Shown piece by piece: positions 1-7,503 of a stretch of 16,651 nt of DNA. The position numbers and the translations under genes were made by a program. The notes under the pieces were generated by a model. That model did not search any database. It worked only from the letters and a program-made list of their open reading frames with translations, and had not been told where the DNA came from. The stretch lies in assembly GCA_023389045.1 (NCBI GenBank), contig JAEWEZ010000165.1, positions 1 to 16,651 of the forward strand. Direction: 5' to 3'. The stretch is from Actinomycetes bacterium. GTDB lineage: Bacteria; Actinomycetota; Actinomycetes; Actinomycetales; Dermabacteraceae. Numbering within the stretch: position 1 is the stretch's first letter; each line of letters begins with the position of its first letter.

Positions 1-114
1 GTCCATGACGGGGCCCGTCGAACATTCCTGAAAAGGATGCCCGATCGGGTCCTGACAGTGGATTTGTGGGGGTGACGGTCCTCGTGGACGCGCCAGCACA
101 GCATAACAGAGGAC
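1..114. other. Left-edge non-coding stretch, presumed atpB leader
   Basis: No convincing reading frame with a ribosome binding site is visible here. By conserved actinobacterial order the next gene to the left on the minus strand should be atpB (F0 subunit a), whose start probably lies outside the window. A minus-strand ATG at 17-15 is preceded immediately by AGGA with no spacing, so I do not call it as a start. A 10-bp palindrome, CCCGATCGGG, lies at 40-49, and a near-palindrome GACGGGGCCCGTC at 7-19. Their role is unknown. A loose -10-like TATGCT on the minus strand just after the atpI-like stop has no matching -35 box. Confidence 0.4.
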
Positions 115-585
115 TTAGAGGCCTTCGACCTCAAGAAGGGGCCGCCGGCGTGCCACAACGACCGTCTCGGCGATGATCGCCGCGATCGCTCCCGCGAGGA
201 GGGCAACGCCAAGCCATGGCATGGCCACAGCTCCGGTGTCACGCACCAGCGCGATCACGATGATGACAACCACCATTTTGAGCAGCCAACTGCCCAGGAC
301 CAGGGCGGCCAGCATGATCGGCGCCAGTCGGAGGGCTCGTTCGGCGATCAGCAGACCCGGCAAAGTGACCACCAGGGCGAGGCCCGTTCCGATCAGAGCG
401 CCCCACAGTTGCGGGGTTCCTTGGAGCGCAGCGATCGTGATGAGGACCACGTCAACAAGGAGCCCCGCCGCCACGGCAAAACGCATGGCTCGGCGCAGTT
501 CACGGTCGTTCTCCCGCTGGGCGTTCTCTTTGGATCCGGAGGGAGCGTGGGTGGTGTTCTCATGCTCCGCGGGGGTGCCGGGCAT
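115..585 (-). CDS. AtpI-like small membrane protein (ATP synthase protein I family position)
   Basis: A 156-residue protein with a polar N-terminus (about residues 1-33) and four hydrophobic segments (about 35-53, 60-80, 88-112 and 122-145), ending in a short basic-acidic tail. Size, topology and place between the wecA-like gene and the expected atpB match the poorly conserved AtpI/Rv1303-type protein, thought to help assemble the c-ring or F0 of ATP synthase. The assignment rests on position and topology, not on a catalytic motif. The start is the second of two adjacent ATGs (585), because GAAAGGA then sits about five bases upstream; the first ATG (588) would leave only two. An open frame runs further upstream to 696 but lies wholly inside wecA. 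The gene overlaps the end of wecA by 26 bp, which suggests translational coupling. Confidence 0.75.
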   Translation of the reverse strand: MPGTPAEHENTTHAPSGSKENAQRENDRELRRAMRFAVAAGLLVDVVLITIAALQGTPQLWGALIGTGLALVVTLPGLLIAERALRLAPIMLAALVLGSWLLKMVVVIIVIALVRDTGAVAMPWLGVALLAGAIAAIIAETVVVARRRPLLEVEGL

Positions 586-1693
586 CATCGTCCTTTCGGT
601 GAGCACTCTGTAGAAGGCGTAGCGGGTTGATCGTGAGCAGAAGCGCGGCGCCCATACCGATTCCCCAGAACCAGTAGACGGTGCGGGCGGAAGCAACCAT
701 GGGCAGCAAGAGGCCCGCGCAAATCACGATCGTCCAGGTGTACATAATGAGCACCGCGCCTACCTGGGTGTGTCCCAGGCGCAGCAAGCGGTGATGAAGA
801 TGCCTTTTGTCTGCGTGGAAGGGAGATTTCCCGGCCCCGATGCGTTGCAGAACGGTCAGTGCAAGGTCCAGGAAGGGGATGACCATCACCCCGAACGGAA
901 GCAGGATCGGGAGGAATTGACCGAGCAGGTCCGTGCCGGAGAGCCGGGCGGGATCGACCTGCCCTGTCACGGTGATGGAACTGGCGGCGAGGAGGAGCCC
1001 CAGCAGCAAGGCGCCGGAATCGCCCATAAAGATTCGGGCGCGGTTGATGTTGTGCGGAAGGAAGCCGAGGCAGGCCCCGATCATGGCGGCGGTGATGAGG
1101 GCGGCGAGGGAGGAGTAGTCCGTGGCGGAGGCGCTGCGGGTGAGCACGTAGGCGTAGAGGAAGAAAGCGCTGCCGCCGATCGCCATCACACCCGCGGCAA
1201 GGCCATCCAGCCCGTCGACGAAGTTGACAGCATTCATGCTGGCCACCACAAGGAATACGGTCAGGATGAGCGACGCGTGGGCAGAAAGCAGCGTCACTCC
1301 CCCGATCGGCAGAGAGACCAGCTGCACTCCCTGCCAGGCCATGAGCAGGGCGGCGAGGACCTGCCCGGCGAGTTTCGTGACCCAGTCGAGATCCCATTTG
1401 TCATCGGCGGCGCCGATCAGGCAGATCAGGGTGGCGGCGCCCATGATCGCTAACGGTTTCCCCGGCTCTTCAAACAGGCTTTCCAGAAAGGGGATGTGCA
1501 TCGCAAGCAGCATTGCCGCCAGGAATCCGGCGAGCATCGCCATTCCCCCGAGACGCGGGGTGACCGTGTCATGAACGTCGCGGGCGCGCACCGCCGTCAT
1601 GGCACCGGTTCGGCGCGCCAGCAGCCTGGCCGCCGGGGTGCATAGGTAGGTGACAGCCGCGGCGACCAGGAGAGTGAAGAGGTAGACCCTCAC
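560..1693 (-). CDS. wecA: Undecaprenyl-phosphate sugar-1-phosphate transferase, WecA/MraY family
   Basis: A 377-residue polytopic membrane enzyme of glycosyltransferase family 4. It transfers a sugar-1-phosphate (typically GlcNAc-1-P from UDP-GlcNAc) to undecaprenyl or decaprenyl phosphate at the inner membrane face, the first step of wall polymer synthesis. Visible signatures are the Asp-pair motif DDKWDL at 97-102, NAVNFVDGLDGLA at 154-166, FMGDSG at 222-227 and the C-terminal HADKRHLHHRLL at 293-304, separated by about ten hydrophobic helices. The His-rich motif and length favour WecA/TagO-type enzymes over MraY. The start is GTG at 1693, inside a GTGA overlap with the sua5 stop, so translation is probably coupled. 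In mycobacteria the gene at this position (Rv1302) starts the arabinogalactan linker; here a teichoic acid or other wall glycan is equally possible. Confidence 0.92.
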   Translation of the reverse strand: MRVYLFTLLVAAAVTYLCTPAARLLARRTGAMTAVRARDVHDTVTPRLGGMAMLAGFLAAMLLAMHIPFLESLFEEPGKPLAIMGAATLICLIGAADDKWDLDWVTKLAGQVLAALLMAWQGVQLVSLPIGGVTLLSAHASLILTVFLVVASMNAVNFVDGLDGLAAGVMAIGGSAFFLYAYVLTRSASATDYSSLAALITAAMIGACLGFLPHNINRARIFMGDSGALLLGLLLAASSITVTGQVDPARLSGTDLLGQFLPILLPFGVMVIPFLDLALTVLQRIGAGKSPFHADKRHLHHRLLRLGHTQVGAVLIMYTWTIVICAGLLLPMVASARTVYWFWGIGMGAALLLTINPLRLLQSAHRKDDDARHPRGA

Positions 1694-2895
1694 CCGTTCG
1701 CATCCGAGCGGCGCTCGGTGTCAGAGGGGGAAGGTGCAGATGCGCTCTCCGCCGGGGTGCCGGAGACAAGGTCGATCAGGTCCGGTTCCGAGGGCAGTGA
1801 GAGGGCGCTCGGAGCCGCAGAGGGCGTGGAGGTCGGTGCGGGGGCCGCGGGGGTCTCTTCCACGGTCTTCGTCTCGGCCGACGGGGTCGTGTCCTCGGTG
1901 TCGTCCTCAGCGGGGGCTGCGGTGGGTTCTGCCGCAGGCTCTGCCGGCGTGACGGTTTCGACGGCCTGCGCCTTGGAGGCGTCAACAGCCTCGCTCGACG
2001 GCGCCATCACCGGCTGGTCATCGCCCTCCACGATGGAGGGATCCGGGATCACATCAGGCTCGTTCGCAGCGGATTCCTCCGCTGGGGCCTCGGCCGACGC
2101 GGTTTCTACGGTGCTAGCGGTCTCCGTCGTGCTCTCGTCGGTGGATTCCTGATCCGCCGCGTCCTGATCCGACGATTCCATGGCAACTTCATCCGCCACG
2201 GTCGCCTCGTCCTCGGCGGGATTCTCCTCGGCCCCGTCTGCGCTCTCATGCTCCGGTGCAGCGAAAATATCGCCGAGCCGCTCGATGATCTCTTCCTTCG
2301 TGAGCGCTCCCTGGCGCACGATCTCCGGCGGCTCCACCGTCGCGTCGATAATCGTGGAGGACTCCCCAATCCGGGCTTCTCCCCCGTCGAGGTACACCTC
2401 CACGGCATCCCCGAGCTGGGTGGCGGCATCCAGCACCGTCAGCGCCGGGCTCTTGCCGTGACGGTTTGCGCTGGAGACGGCGAGCGGGCCGGTGCGGCGC
2501 AGCAGGTCCAGAGCCACCTCGTGATCGGGCATGCGCAGGGCGACGGTGCCGCGGGTTTCCCCCAGGTCCCAGGTCAGGGACGGCTGGGCGTTGAGGATCA
2601 GGGTGAGGGCGCCGGGCCAGAACTCTTCAGCCAGACGCTCTGCCACCTCCGGAACGTCCACCGCCAGTGCCATGAGCACCGCCGGGTCCCCCACCAGTAC
2701 CGGCGGCGGAGTCTCTCGGCCGCGGCCCTTGGCATACAGCAGATCCATCACCGCGCCGTGGGAGAAGGCGTCTGCACCGATGCCGTACACGGTGTCGGTG
2801 GGCAGGACGATCAACTTGCCATCGCGAATCGCCTGGACGGCAGCCTCCAGGGCTTCCTCGCGGGTCTCATCGTTCTTGGTGTCGTGCACGCTCAC
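1690..2895 (-). CDS. L-threonylcarbamoyladenylate synthase (Sua5/YrdC) with a long acidic C-terminal tail
   Basis: Residues about 13-205 form a YrdC/Sua5 domain, which makes threonylcarbamoyl-AMP from threonine, bicarbonate and ATP for the t6A modification at tRNA position 37. Recognisable pieces are LPTDTVYGIGADA (31-43), KGRGR (56-60), WPGALTLI (93-100), RMPDH (121-125), GPLAVSSANRHGKSP (136-150) and STIID (180-184). The stand-alone domain usually ends near here. This protein continues for about 190 residues (212-401) made almost entirely of Ala, Glu, Ser, Thr, Pro and Asp, with few aromatic or basic residues. It looks disordered and is unlike the second folded domain of archaeal or yeast-type Sua5. 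The GTG start at 2895 lies four bases after the prmC stop. The nearest AGGAAG (2911-2916) is 15 bases away, so initiation probably depends on coupling. Confidence 0.93.
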   Translation of the reverse strand: MSVHDTKNDETREEALEAAVQAIRDGKLIVLPTDTVYGIGADAFSHGAVMDLLYAKGRGRETPPPVLVGDPAVLMALAVDVPEVAERLAEEFWPGALTLILNAQPSLTWDLGETRGTVALRMPDHEVALDLLRRTGPLAVSSANRHGKSPALTVLDAATQLGDAVEVYLDGGEARIGESSTIIDATVEPPEIVRQGALTKEEIIERLGDIFAAPEHESADGAEENPAEDEATVADEVAMESSDQDAADQESTDESTTETASTVETASAEAPAEESAANEPDVIPDPSIVEGDDQPVMAPSSEAVDASKAQAVETVTPAEPAAEPTAAPAEDDTEDTTPSAETKTVEETPAAPAPTSTPSAAPSALSLPSEPDLIDLVSGTPAESASAPSPSDTERRSDANG

Positions 2896-2899
2896 GGCG

Positions 2900-3817
2900 T
2901 CAGTCTCTCACTTCCTGGGGCGGCTGAGCCTCCTCGCCACGACGGGCCAGGAGGAATCGGTCACGTCCGGTCAAGTCCTTGAGGGTTTGCGCGTCCTGTA
3001 GTCCGCCGTTTTCAGCGAGGCGACGGGTCGCTTCTCCCTGCACGTCCGCATGTTCCATAAGCAGAAGGCCACCGGGGCGCAACAGGTCACGGGCACGGGC
3101 GATGACAGCGGCGGGTACGTCAAGTCCGTCCTCGCCGCCACCATAGAGGGCACGGTGCGGATCGTGCTCGCGTACTTCCACGTCACGCGGCACCGCATTC
3201 GCGGGGATATACGGAGGGTTCGACAGCACCGCATCGACACTGCCCGCCCAGGTGGGCAGGAGCGTCGGAACTAGCTGCGGATCGGTGACATCGGCGTGCA
3301 GTACCCGTCCGCGGCCCTCGCCCCTGTCCCCCGCGGCCCGCGCCATATTTCGCTCGGCAAGCTGGGCCGCCTTCTCGTCGATCTCCACCGCGCGGACCAT
3401 GACCTCGGGCATTTCATCAAGCACGGCGGCTGCGATGGCGCCACTACCGGTGCACAGATCCACCACCCGGTGCACCTCTCCTTCGGCATGCTCACGCAGC
3501 AGGTCGATGAGGAGTTCCGTCTCGGGGCGCGGCACGAACACTCCGGCCTGGACCTCCAGCTGGAGGCGCCGGAACGGGACGTAGCCCAGGATGAGTTGCA
3601 GGGGCTCGCGGGCGCAGCGCCGCTGCAGCATGCGATCCAGATCCTCCTCGAACTCCTTAGGGAGGTCGTCGATCAGCACCAGATGGCGTTCCGTTCCCGC
3701 CGCTGCCTGCACCAGCGTGCGCGACTCAGCAGCCGCCGAGGCGATACCCGCCTGCACCAGGCGCTGCTCGCTCTCCCGCAGAGCCTGTCGCAGCCGCTGC
3801 TGCACCGGCATACTCAT
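2900..3817 (-). CDS. prmC: Peptide chain release factor N5-glutamine methyltransferase
   Basis: A 305-residue class I SAM-dependent methyltransferase that methylates the glutamine of the GGQ loop in release factors, making termination efficient. An N-terminal helical domain (about 1-90) carries RF recognition. The methyltransferase domain shows VFVPRPETE (93-101), the SAM-binding DLCTGSGAIA (120-129), the acidic end of strand two at VEID (144-147) and the substrate-glutamine motif NPPY (200-203, in SNPPYIP). Its substrate RF1 is encoded directly upstream, and the two genes share an ATGA overlap (3814-3817), so they are co-translated. The start at 3817 is followed by a second in-frame ATG two codons later. 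No strong Shine-Dalgarno sequence is seen, in keeping with coupling. Length is slightly above the usual 280-290, with extra residues at the charged C-terminus. Confidence 0.96.
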   Translation of the reverse strand: MSMPVQQRLRQALRESEQRLVQAGIASAAAESRTLVQAAAGTERHLVLIDDLPKEFEEDLDRMLQRRCAREPLQLILGYVPFRRLQLEVQAGVFVPRPETELLIDLLREHAEGEVHRVVDLCTGSGAIAAAVLDEMPEVMVRAVEIDEKAAQLAERNMARAAGDRGEGRGRVLHADVTDPQLVPTLLPTWAGSVDAVLSNPPYIPANAVPRDVEVREHDPHRALYGGGEDGLDVPAAVIARARDLLRPGGLLLMEHADVQGEATRRLAENGGLQDAQTLKDLTGRDRFLLARRGEEAQPPQEVRD

Positions 3818-4941
3818 CGACCCGCACCGGGGTCACCGCTGCTGTCCAAACGCAGCTGCCGTTCACGCTCCCGGCAGGATGCGATGACCGCCTCGAGGTC
3901 GCCGCCGAGAACCTGCGAGAGGTTATTGGCCTTGTAACCGGTGCGGTGATCGGCCACCCGCGACTCGGGGAAGTTGTAGGTGCGGATCCGTTCGGAGCGG
4001 TCCACCGTGCGCACCTGTGACTGTCGATGCGCGGCGGCTTTCTCTTCCTGTTCGCGGCGGTAGGCCTCCAGGAGGCGGCTGCGCAAAATACGCAGGGCCT
4101 GCTCACGGTTCTGCAACTGGCTTTTCTCATCCTGGCAGGAGACGACCGTGCCGGTGGGCAGGTGGGTAATCCGCACGGCGGAATCCGTCGTGTTCACGCT
4201 CTGACCGCCGGGGCCCGAGGAGCGGAAGACGTCGATGCGCAAATTCGCGGGGGCCATCGCCTCCCCCAGCAGTTCCGCCTCATCGGTTTCATCGGCTTCC
4301 GGCATCACCAGCACGCCCACGGCGGAGGTGTGGATACGCCCGGCGGATTCGGTGACCGGCACTCGCTGCACACGGTGCACGCCCGCCTCGTGTTTGAGGA
4401 ATGACCACACGCCATCGGCTGCCGCCTGTGAGGCGCTGATCGCGCAGGTCACCTCTCGCACCCCGCCGAGATCCGAGAGCGAGGAGGACAGCACCTCAAG
4501 CCGCCAGCCCTTGGATTCGGCATAGGAGCGGTACATGCGCAGCATCTCGGCGGCGAAAAGGGCGGATTCTTCGCCGCCAGCGCCGGCACGGATGTCGAGG
4601 ATCACATCGCGGGGGTCATCGGGGTCTCGCGGCGCCAGAAGGTCTTCGAGGTCGGCGCGGGCTTCCTCGAGTGCCGCGGCCAGTTCTTCGGCTTCGGCTG
4701 CGAGTTCCGGGTCCTCCGCCCCCATCTCCTGCGCGGCGGCGAGGTCTTCCTGCAGGGAGCTGACCCGTCGGGCTGCTGCCACCACCGGCCCTAGCTGCGC
4801 ATGGCGTCGCGTGAGGCGGCGCGCACTCGCGGGGTCGTCGTACAGCGTGGGGTCGGCCAGGCGCTGTTCCAGGTCTGCGTATTCCTGAAGCGTCTGCTGG
4901 AGTCCGGCGCTTGTGCCGGTGCTGGCGCTCTCAGCGCTCAT
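3814..4941 (-). CDS. prfA: Peptide chain release factor 1 (RF1)
   Basis: A 375-residue class I release factor that reads UAA and UAG stop codons and triggers peptide release at the ribosome. The codon-recognition tripeptide PVT (195-197, in RVPVTESAGRIHTS) is the PxT form of RF1, not the SPF of RF2. The catalytic GGQ is at 245-247, with Q247 the residue methylated by PrmC from the next gene. An N-terminal helical domain (about 15-105) and the PCRF-type segment DIRAGAGGEESALFA (116-130) are also present. ATG at 4941 has GCAGGA seven bases upstream. It is the first gene of a five-gene run (prfA, prmC, sua5, wecA-like, atpI-like) with overlaps or a 4-bp gap. A terminator upstream ends the rpmE transcript, so the 111 bases between it and the ATG probably hold a promoter, though I see no clear boxes. 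Confidence 0.97.
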   Translation of the reverse strand: MSAESASTGTSAGLQQTLQEYADLEQRLADPTLYDDPASARRLTRRHAQLGPVVAAARRVSSLQEDLAAAQEMGAEDPELAAEAEELAAALEEARADLEDLLAPRDPDDPRDVILDIRAGAGGEESALFAAEMLRMYRSYAESKGWRLEVLSSSLSDLGGVREVTCAISASQAAADGVWSFLKHEAGVHRVQRVPVTESAGRIHTSAVGVLVMPEADETDEAELLGEAMAPANLRIDVFRSSGPGGQSVNTTDSAVRITHLPTGTVVSCQDEKSQLQNREQALRILRSRLLEAYRREQEEKAAAHRQSQVRTVDRSERIRTYNFPESRVADHRTGYKANNLSQVLGGDLEAVIASCRERERQLRLDSSGDPGAGR

Positions 4942-5052
4942 CGTGGCGTCCTGCTTTCCCTACGGTCTCGTGCATCCCCCGTATTCTCCCCCGTCGGCCG
5001 CTCCCCTGCGCCCACCGACCCTCAGCATGGACCGCAATCACACTCGCGCCCG

Positions 5053-5095
5053 GAGAGAAACGACGAAGCCGGCGCGTCCCGAAGGACACGCCGGC
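5053..5095 (-). terminator. Intrinsic terminator after rpmE
   Basis: A 12-bp stem (5068-5079 with 5084-5095) contains one G-U pair and closes on the very stable UUCG tetraloop in the minus-strand RNA. It lies 17 bases past the rpmE stop. The downstream tract (about 5067-5053) is T-rich but interrupted, so efficiency is uncertain. It separates rpmE from prfA. Confidence 0.75.
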
Positions 5096-5112
5096 GTCGG
5101 CAAAGCTGTGGG

Positions 5113-5325
5113 TCAGGCCTTCTTCTTGCCGTACCGAGCCTCGAAGCGAGCCACGCGGCCGCCGGTGTCGAGGATCTTCTGCTTGCCCGTGTAGAACGGG
5201 TGGCAGGCGGAGCAGACCTCGGTGCTGATGGTGCCGCTGGTCTGGGTGCTGCGGGTGGTGAACGTGTTGCCGCAGGTGCAGGTCACCTGGGTTTCCACGT
5301 ACTTCGGGTGGATGTCGGCCTTCAT
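5113..5325 (-). CDS. rpmE: 50S ribosomal protein L31, zinc-binding (C+) type
   Basis: A 70-residue L31 protein beginning MKADIHPKY, with the four-cysteine zinc site intact: C16 and C18 (CTC), then C38 and C41 (CSAC). This is the C+ form, as opposed to the zinc-free paralog that Zur-controlled bacteria make under zinc starvation. L31 sits at the central protuberance of the large subunit and bridges it to the 30S head. ATG at 5325 is chosen because AAGGAGA is positioned about five bases upstream; an ATG further upstream (5400) would add 25 residues not found in L31. It stands alone between rho and prfA, with its own terminator and a 264-bp region upstream shared with the end of rho. Confidence 0.97.
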   Translation of the reverse strand: MKADIHPKYVETQVTCTCGNTFTTRSTQTSGTISTEVCSACHPFYTGKQKILDTGGRVARFEARYGKKKA

Positions 5326-5426
5326 GATTTCTCCTTCTCGGGTCGCTGGGTCGGCCACCGGGTGGGGCCGTGAACCAGAACCGGCTTTCCAGTGTGCCAT
5401 GCCCGGAAGGCCGCGTCACCGTCGTC

Positions 5427-5448
5427 ATATGCGGAATGGACCACATAT
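5427..5448. promoter_or_regulatory. Inverted repeat upstream of rpmE, possible operator
   Basis: ATATGCGG (5427-5434) and CCACATAT (5441-5448) form an inverted repeat with one mismatch around a 6-bp spacer, in an AT-richer patch of the rho-rpmE intergenic region about 100 bp upstream of the rpmE start. The arrangement is operator-like. It does not resemble the actinobacterial Zur box as I know it. No regulator can be named. Confidence 0.3.
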
Positions 5449-5534
5449 TTCCCGCGGGCGGGCACACACTCCCTGGCTCGCGAGCACTTCCTGCCTCACG
5501 AGCACTCCTTGCCAGGCCAGCGCTCCCGAACGCG

Positions 5535-5565
5535 CGTGGGCCCGTGCTTCCTGCACGGGCCTACG
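5535..5565 (-). terminator. Hairpin after rho, probable terminator
   Basis: A GC-rich hairpin with a 13-position stem (5535-5547 with 5553-5565) and a 5-base loop starts 24 bases past the rho stop. On the minus strand one stem position (5538/5562) is a C-A mismatch; all others pair. There is no T-tract on either side, so it is either an L-shaped terminator or a 3'-end stabilising structure. Confidence 0.5.
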
Positions 5566-5589
5566 CTCTTTGCCATTGCCGGCGGCGGT

Positions 5590-7503
5590 TTACTCGCCGC
5601 GGCTGGCCACACTCGGGGTGTTCTTCTGCACCGTCATCAGGAACTCGGTGTTGGACTGCGTCTTCTTGATCCGCTCCAGGAGCAGTTCAAGCGCCTGCTG
5701 CTGTTCGAGCGCGCCGAGCACGCGGCGCAGCTTCCACATGACCGCGAGCTCTTCCTTGCCCATGAGTTCCTCTTCGCGGCGGGTGCCGGAGGCATTGACG
5801 TCCACCGCCGGGAAGATCCGCTTATCGGCTAGGGAGCGCGACAGGCGCAGCTCCATATTGCCGGTGCCCTTGAACTCCTCGAAGATCACCTCGTCCATCT
5901 TCGAGCCGGTCTCCACCAGTGCCGAGGCGAGGATGGTCAGCGAGCCGCCGTTTTCAATATTGCGGGCAGCGCCGAAGAACCGCTTGGGCGGGTAGAGCGC
6001 CGAGGCGTCCACACCACCGGAGAGGATGCGACCCGAGGCGGGAGCGGCCAGGTTGTAGGCGCGCGAGAGACGGGTCAGGGAGTCCAGCAGCACGACCACA
6101 TCGCGGCCCATCTCCACCAGACGCTTGGCGCGCTCAATGGCGAGCTCCGCCACGATCGTGTGATCGGAGGCGGGGCGGTCGAAGGTGGAGGCGATGACCT
6201 CACCCTTGACCGTGCGCTGCATATCGGTGACCTCTTCGGGGCGCTCATCCACGAGCACGACCATGAGGTGGACTTCGGGGTTATTCGTGGTGATCGCATT
6301 GGCGATCTGCTGCATGATGATCGTCTTACCGGCTTTCGGTGGCGCCACGATCAGACCGCGCTGGCCCTTACCAATCGGCGAGACCAGGTCGATCACACGC
6401 TGGGAAATGCTGGTCGCGGAGGTTTCCAGGCGCAGACGTGTATCGGGGTACAGCGGGGTGAGCTTGGTGAAGTCCACGCGCTGACGGGCCCGCTCCGGGG
6501 TCATCCCGTTGACGGTGTCGACCTGCACGAGCGCGGCGTACTTGCTCTGGTTACCACCACCGCCCTTGCCGCGGCGGCGACGGTTCCCGCCGTGGTACTG
6601 CTCCACCTGCGGTTCATCCCCTTCGCGGGGAGCCTTGACCTGGCCGGTGATCGCATCGCCCTTGCGCAGGCCGTTCTTTCGCACCTGCTGCATGCTCACG
6701 TACACATCGGTGGGGCCGGGCAGGTAGCCGGTGGTGCGCACGTAGGCGTTGTTATCGCGGATATCGAGGATGCCGGCGACGGTGACGAGTTCATCGCCCT
6801 CGCGCACCTGCTCATCATCCTGCTGCTGGTTCTGGCCCTGGCCGTTCTGCTCGCCCTGGCCACCGCGACCGCGGCGCTTGCGGTTACGCGAGCGGTTGCG
6901 GGAGCGACGCTCCTCGCCATCGCCCCGGTTGTCCTCGCGGTTCTCGCCGCGGTTGTCACCACGGTTGTCGTGGCGGGAGCGACGCCCCTCCCCCTCGCCG
7001 GAGCGGCTGGGAAGTTCAATGTCCTCGACGCGGGTGGGGCGGCGGGTGCGGCCCTCGTCCTCGCGGCTTCCGCGCTCATCCCGGGCGCGACGGTCATCGC
7101 GGCTGGGGCGCTCCCGACGGTCATCGCGGCGGTCCTCACGACGATCGTCGCGTCGGTCATCGCGACGGTCCTCGCGCCCGTGATCAGCGCGGGAACGATC
7201 GGGCAGCTCGATGCCCAGATCCGGGGTGCGCTCCGTGTTCTCACGGCGATTGTCATCGCGGTCGTCACGGCGCGGGCCGCTCCCGCTGCTCTGGGCGCGG
7301 AGGGCTGTATCCGGGGCCGACGGGGCCTTCTCGCCCGTGGCAGCAGCCGGGGCGCGGCCGGTGCGGATCGCCTCGATCAGTTCACTCTTGCGCAGGCGTC
7401 GAACGCCTTTAATCCCGAGACCGGTAGCAATCGCCTGCAGTTCGGGAAGTTTCTTGGAGGCGAGCGTCGCGGCATCGCCGGAGGTGGGGGTGGAGTCGTT
7501 CAC
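5590..7503 (-). CDS. rho: Transcription termination factor Rho with an Arg/Asp-rich insertion
   Basis: A 637-residue hexameric RNA-dependent ATPase that ends transcription. Order of parts: N-terminal Rho_N helical domain (about 11-50, KKLPELQAIATGLGI), a low-complexity hydrophilic insertion (about 51-233), the cold-shock-like primary RNA-binding domain (about 234-305), a short basic RRRRGKGGGG linker (308-317) and the RecA-type motor. Walker A is APPKAGKT (387-394), Walker B VVVLLDSLTR (469-478), the Q-loop region SGGVDASAL (495-503), and the R-loop region contains KGTGNMELRL (545-554). E. coli Rho is about 420 residues; the excess is the insertion, a known actinobacterial feature. GTG at 7503 has GAGGAAGGA about seven bases upstream. 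The gene is preceded by a 369-bp structured leader and appears monocistronic, with a hairpin after the stop. Confidence 0.97.
   Translation of the reverse strand: MNDSTPTSGDAATLASKKLPELQAIATGLGIKGVRRLRKSELIEAIRTGRAPAAATGEKAPSAPDTALRAQSSGSGPRRDDRDDNRRENTERTPDLGIELPDRSRADHGREDRRDDRRDDRREDRRDDRRERPSRDDRRARDERGSREDEGRTRRPTRVEDIELPSRSGEGEGRRSRHDNRGDNRGENREDNRGDGEERRSRNRSRNRKRRGRGGQGEQNGQGQNQQQDDEQVREGDELVTVAGILDIRDNNAYVRTTGYLPGPTDVYVSMQQVRKNGLRKGDAITGQVKAPREGDEPQVEQYHGGNRRRRGKGGGGNQSKYAALVQVDTVNGMTPERARQRVDFTKLTPLYPDTRLRLETSATSISQRVIDLVSPIGKGQRGLIVAPPKAGKTIIMQQIANAITTNNPEVHLMVVLVDERPEEVTDMQRTVKGEVIASTFDRPASDHTIVAELAIERAKRLVEMGRDVVVLLDSLTRLSRAYNLAAPASGRILSGGVDASALYPPKRFFGAARNIENGGSLTILASALVETGSKMDEVIFEEFKGTGNMELRLSRSLADKRIFPAVDVNASGTRREEELMGKEELAVMWKLRRVLGALEQQQALELLLERIKKTQSNTEFLMTVQKNTPSVASRGE
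7084..7179 (-). repeat. Imperfect tandem repeat coding for RDDRR units in Rho
   Basis: Within rho, residues about 109-140 are built from repeats of R-E/D-D-R-R (REDRRDDRRDDRREDRR). At DNA level these are short imperfect direct repeats of a GACCGTCG-like block, the type that changes length by replication slippage. The motif IELPxRS also occurs twice in the insertion, at residues 98-104 (IELPDRS) and 162-168 (IELPSRS), hinting at an older duplication. Confidence 0.7.

Noticed and set aside
1..17. ATG at minus-strand 17-15 as the atpB start
   Set aside because: AGGA directly touches the ATG, leaving no usable spacing, and the few codons visible do not look like an AtpB N-terminus.
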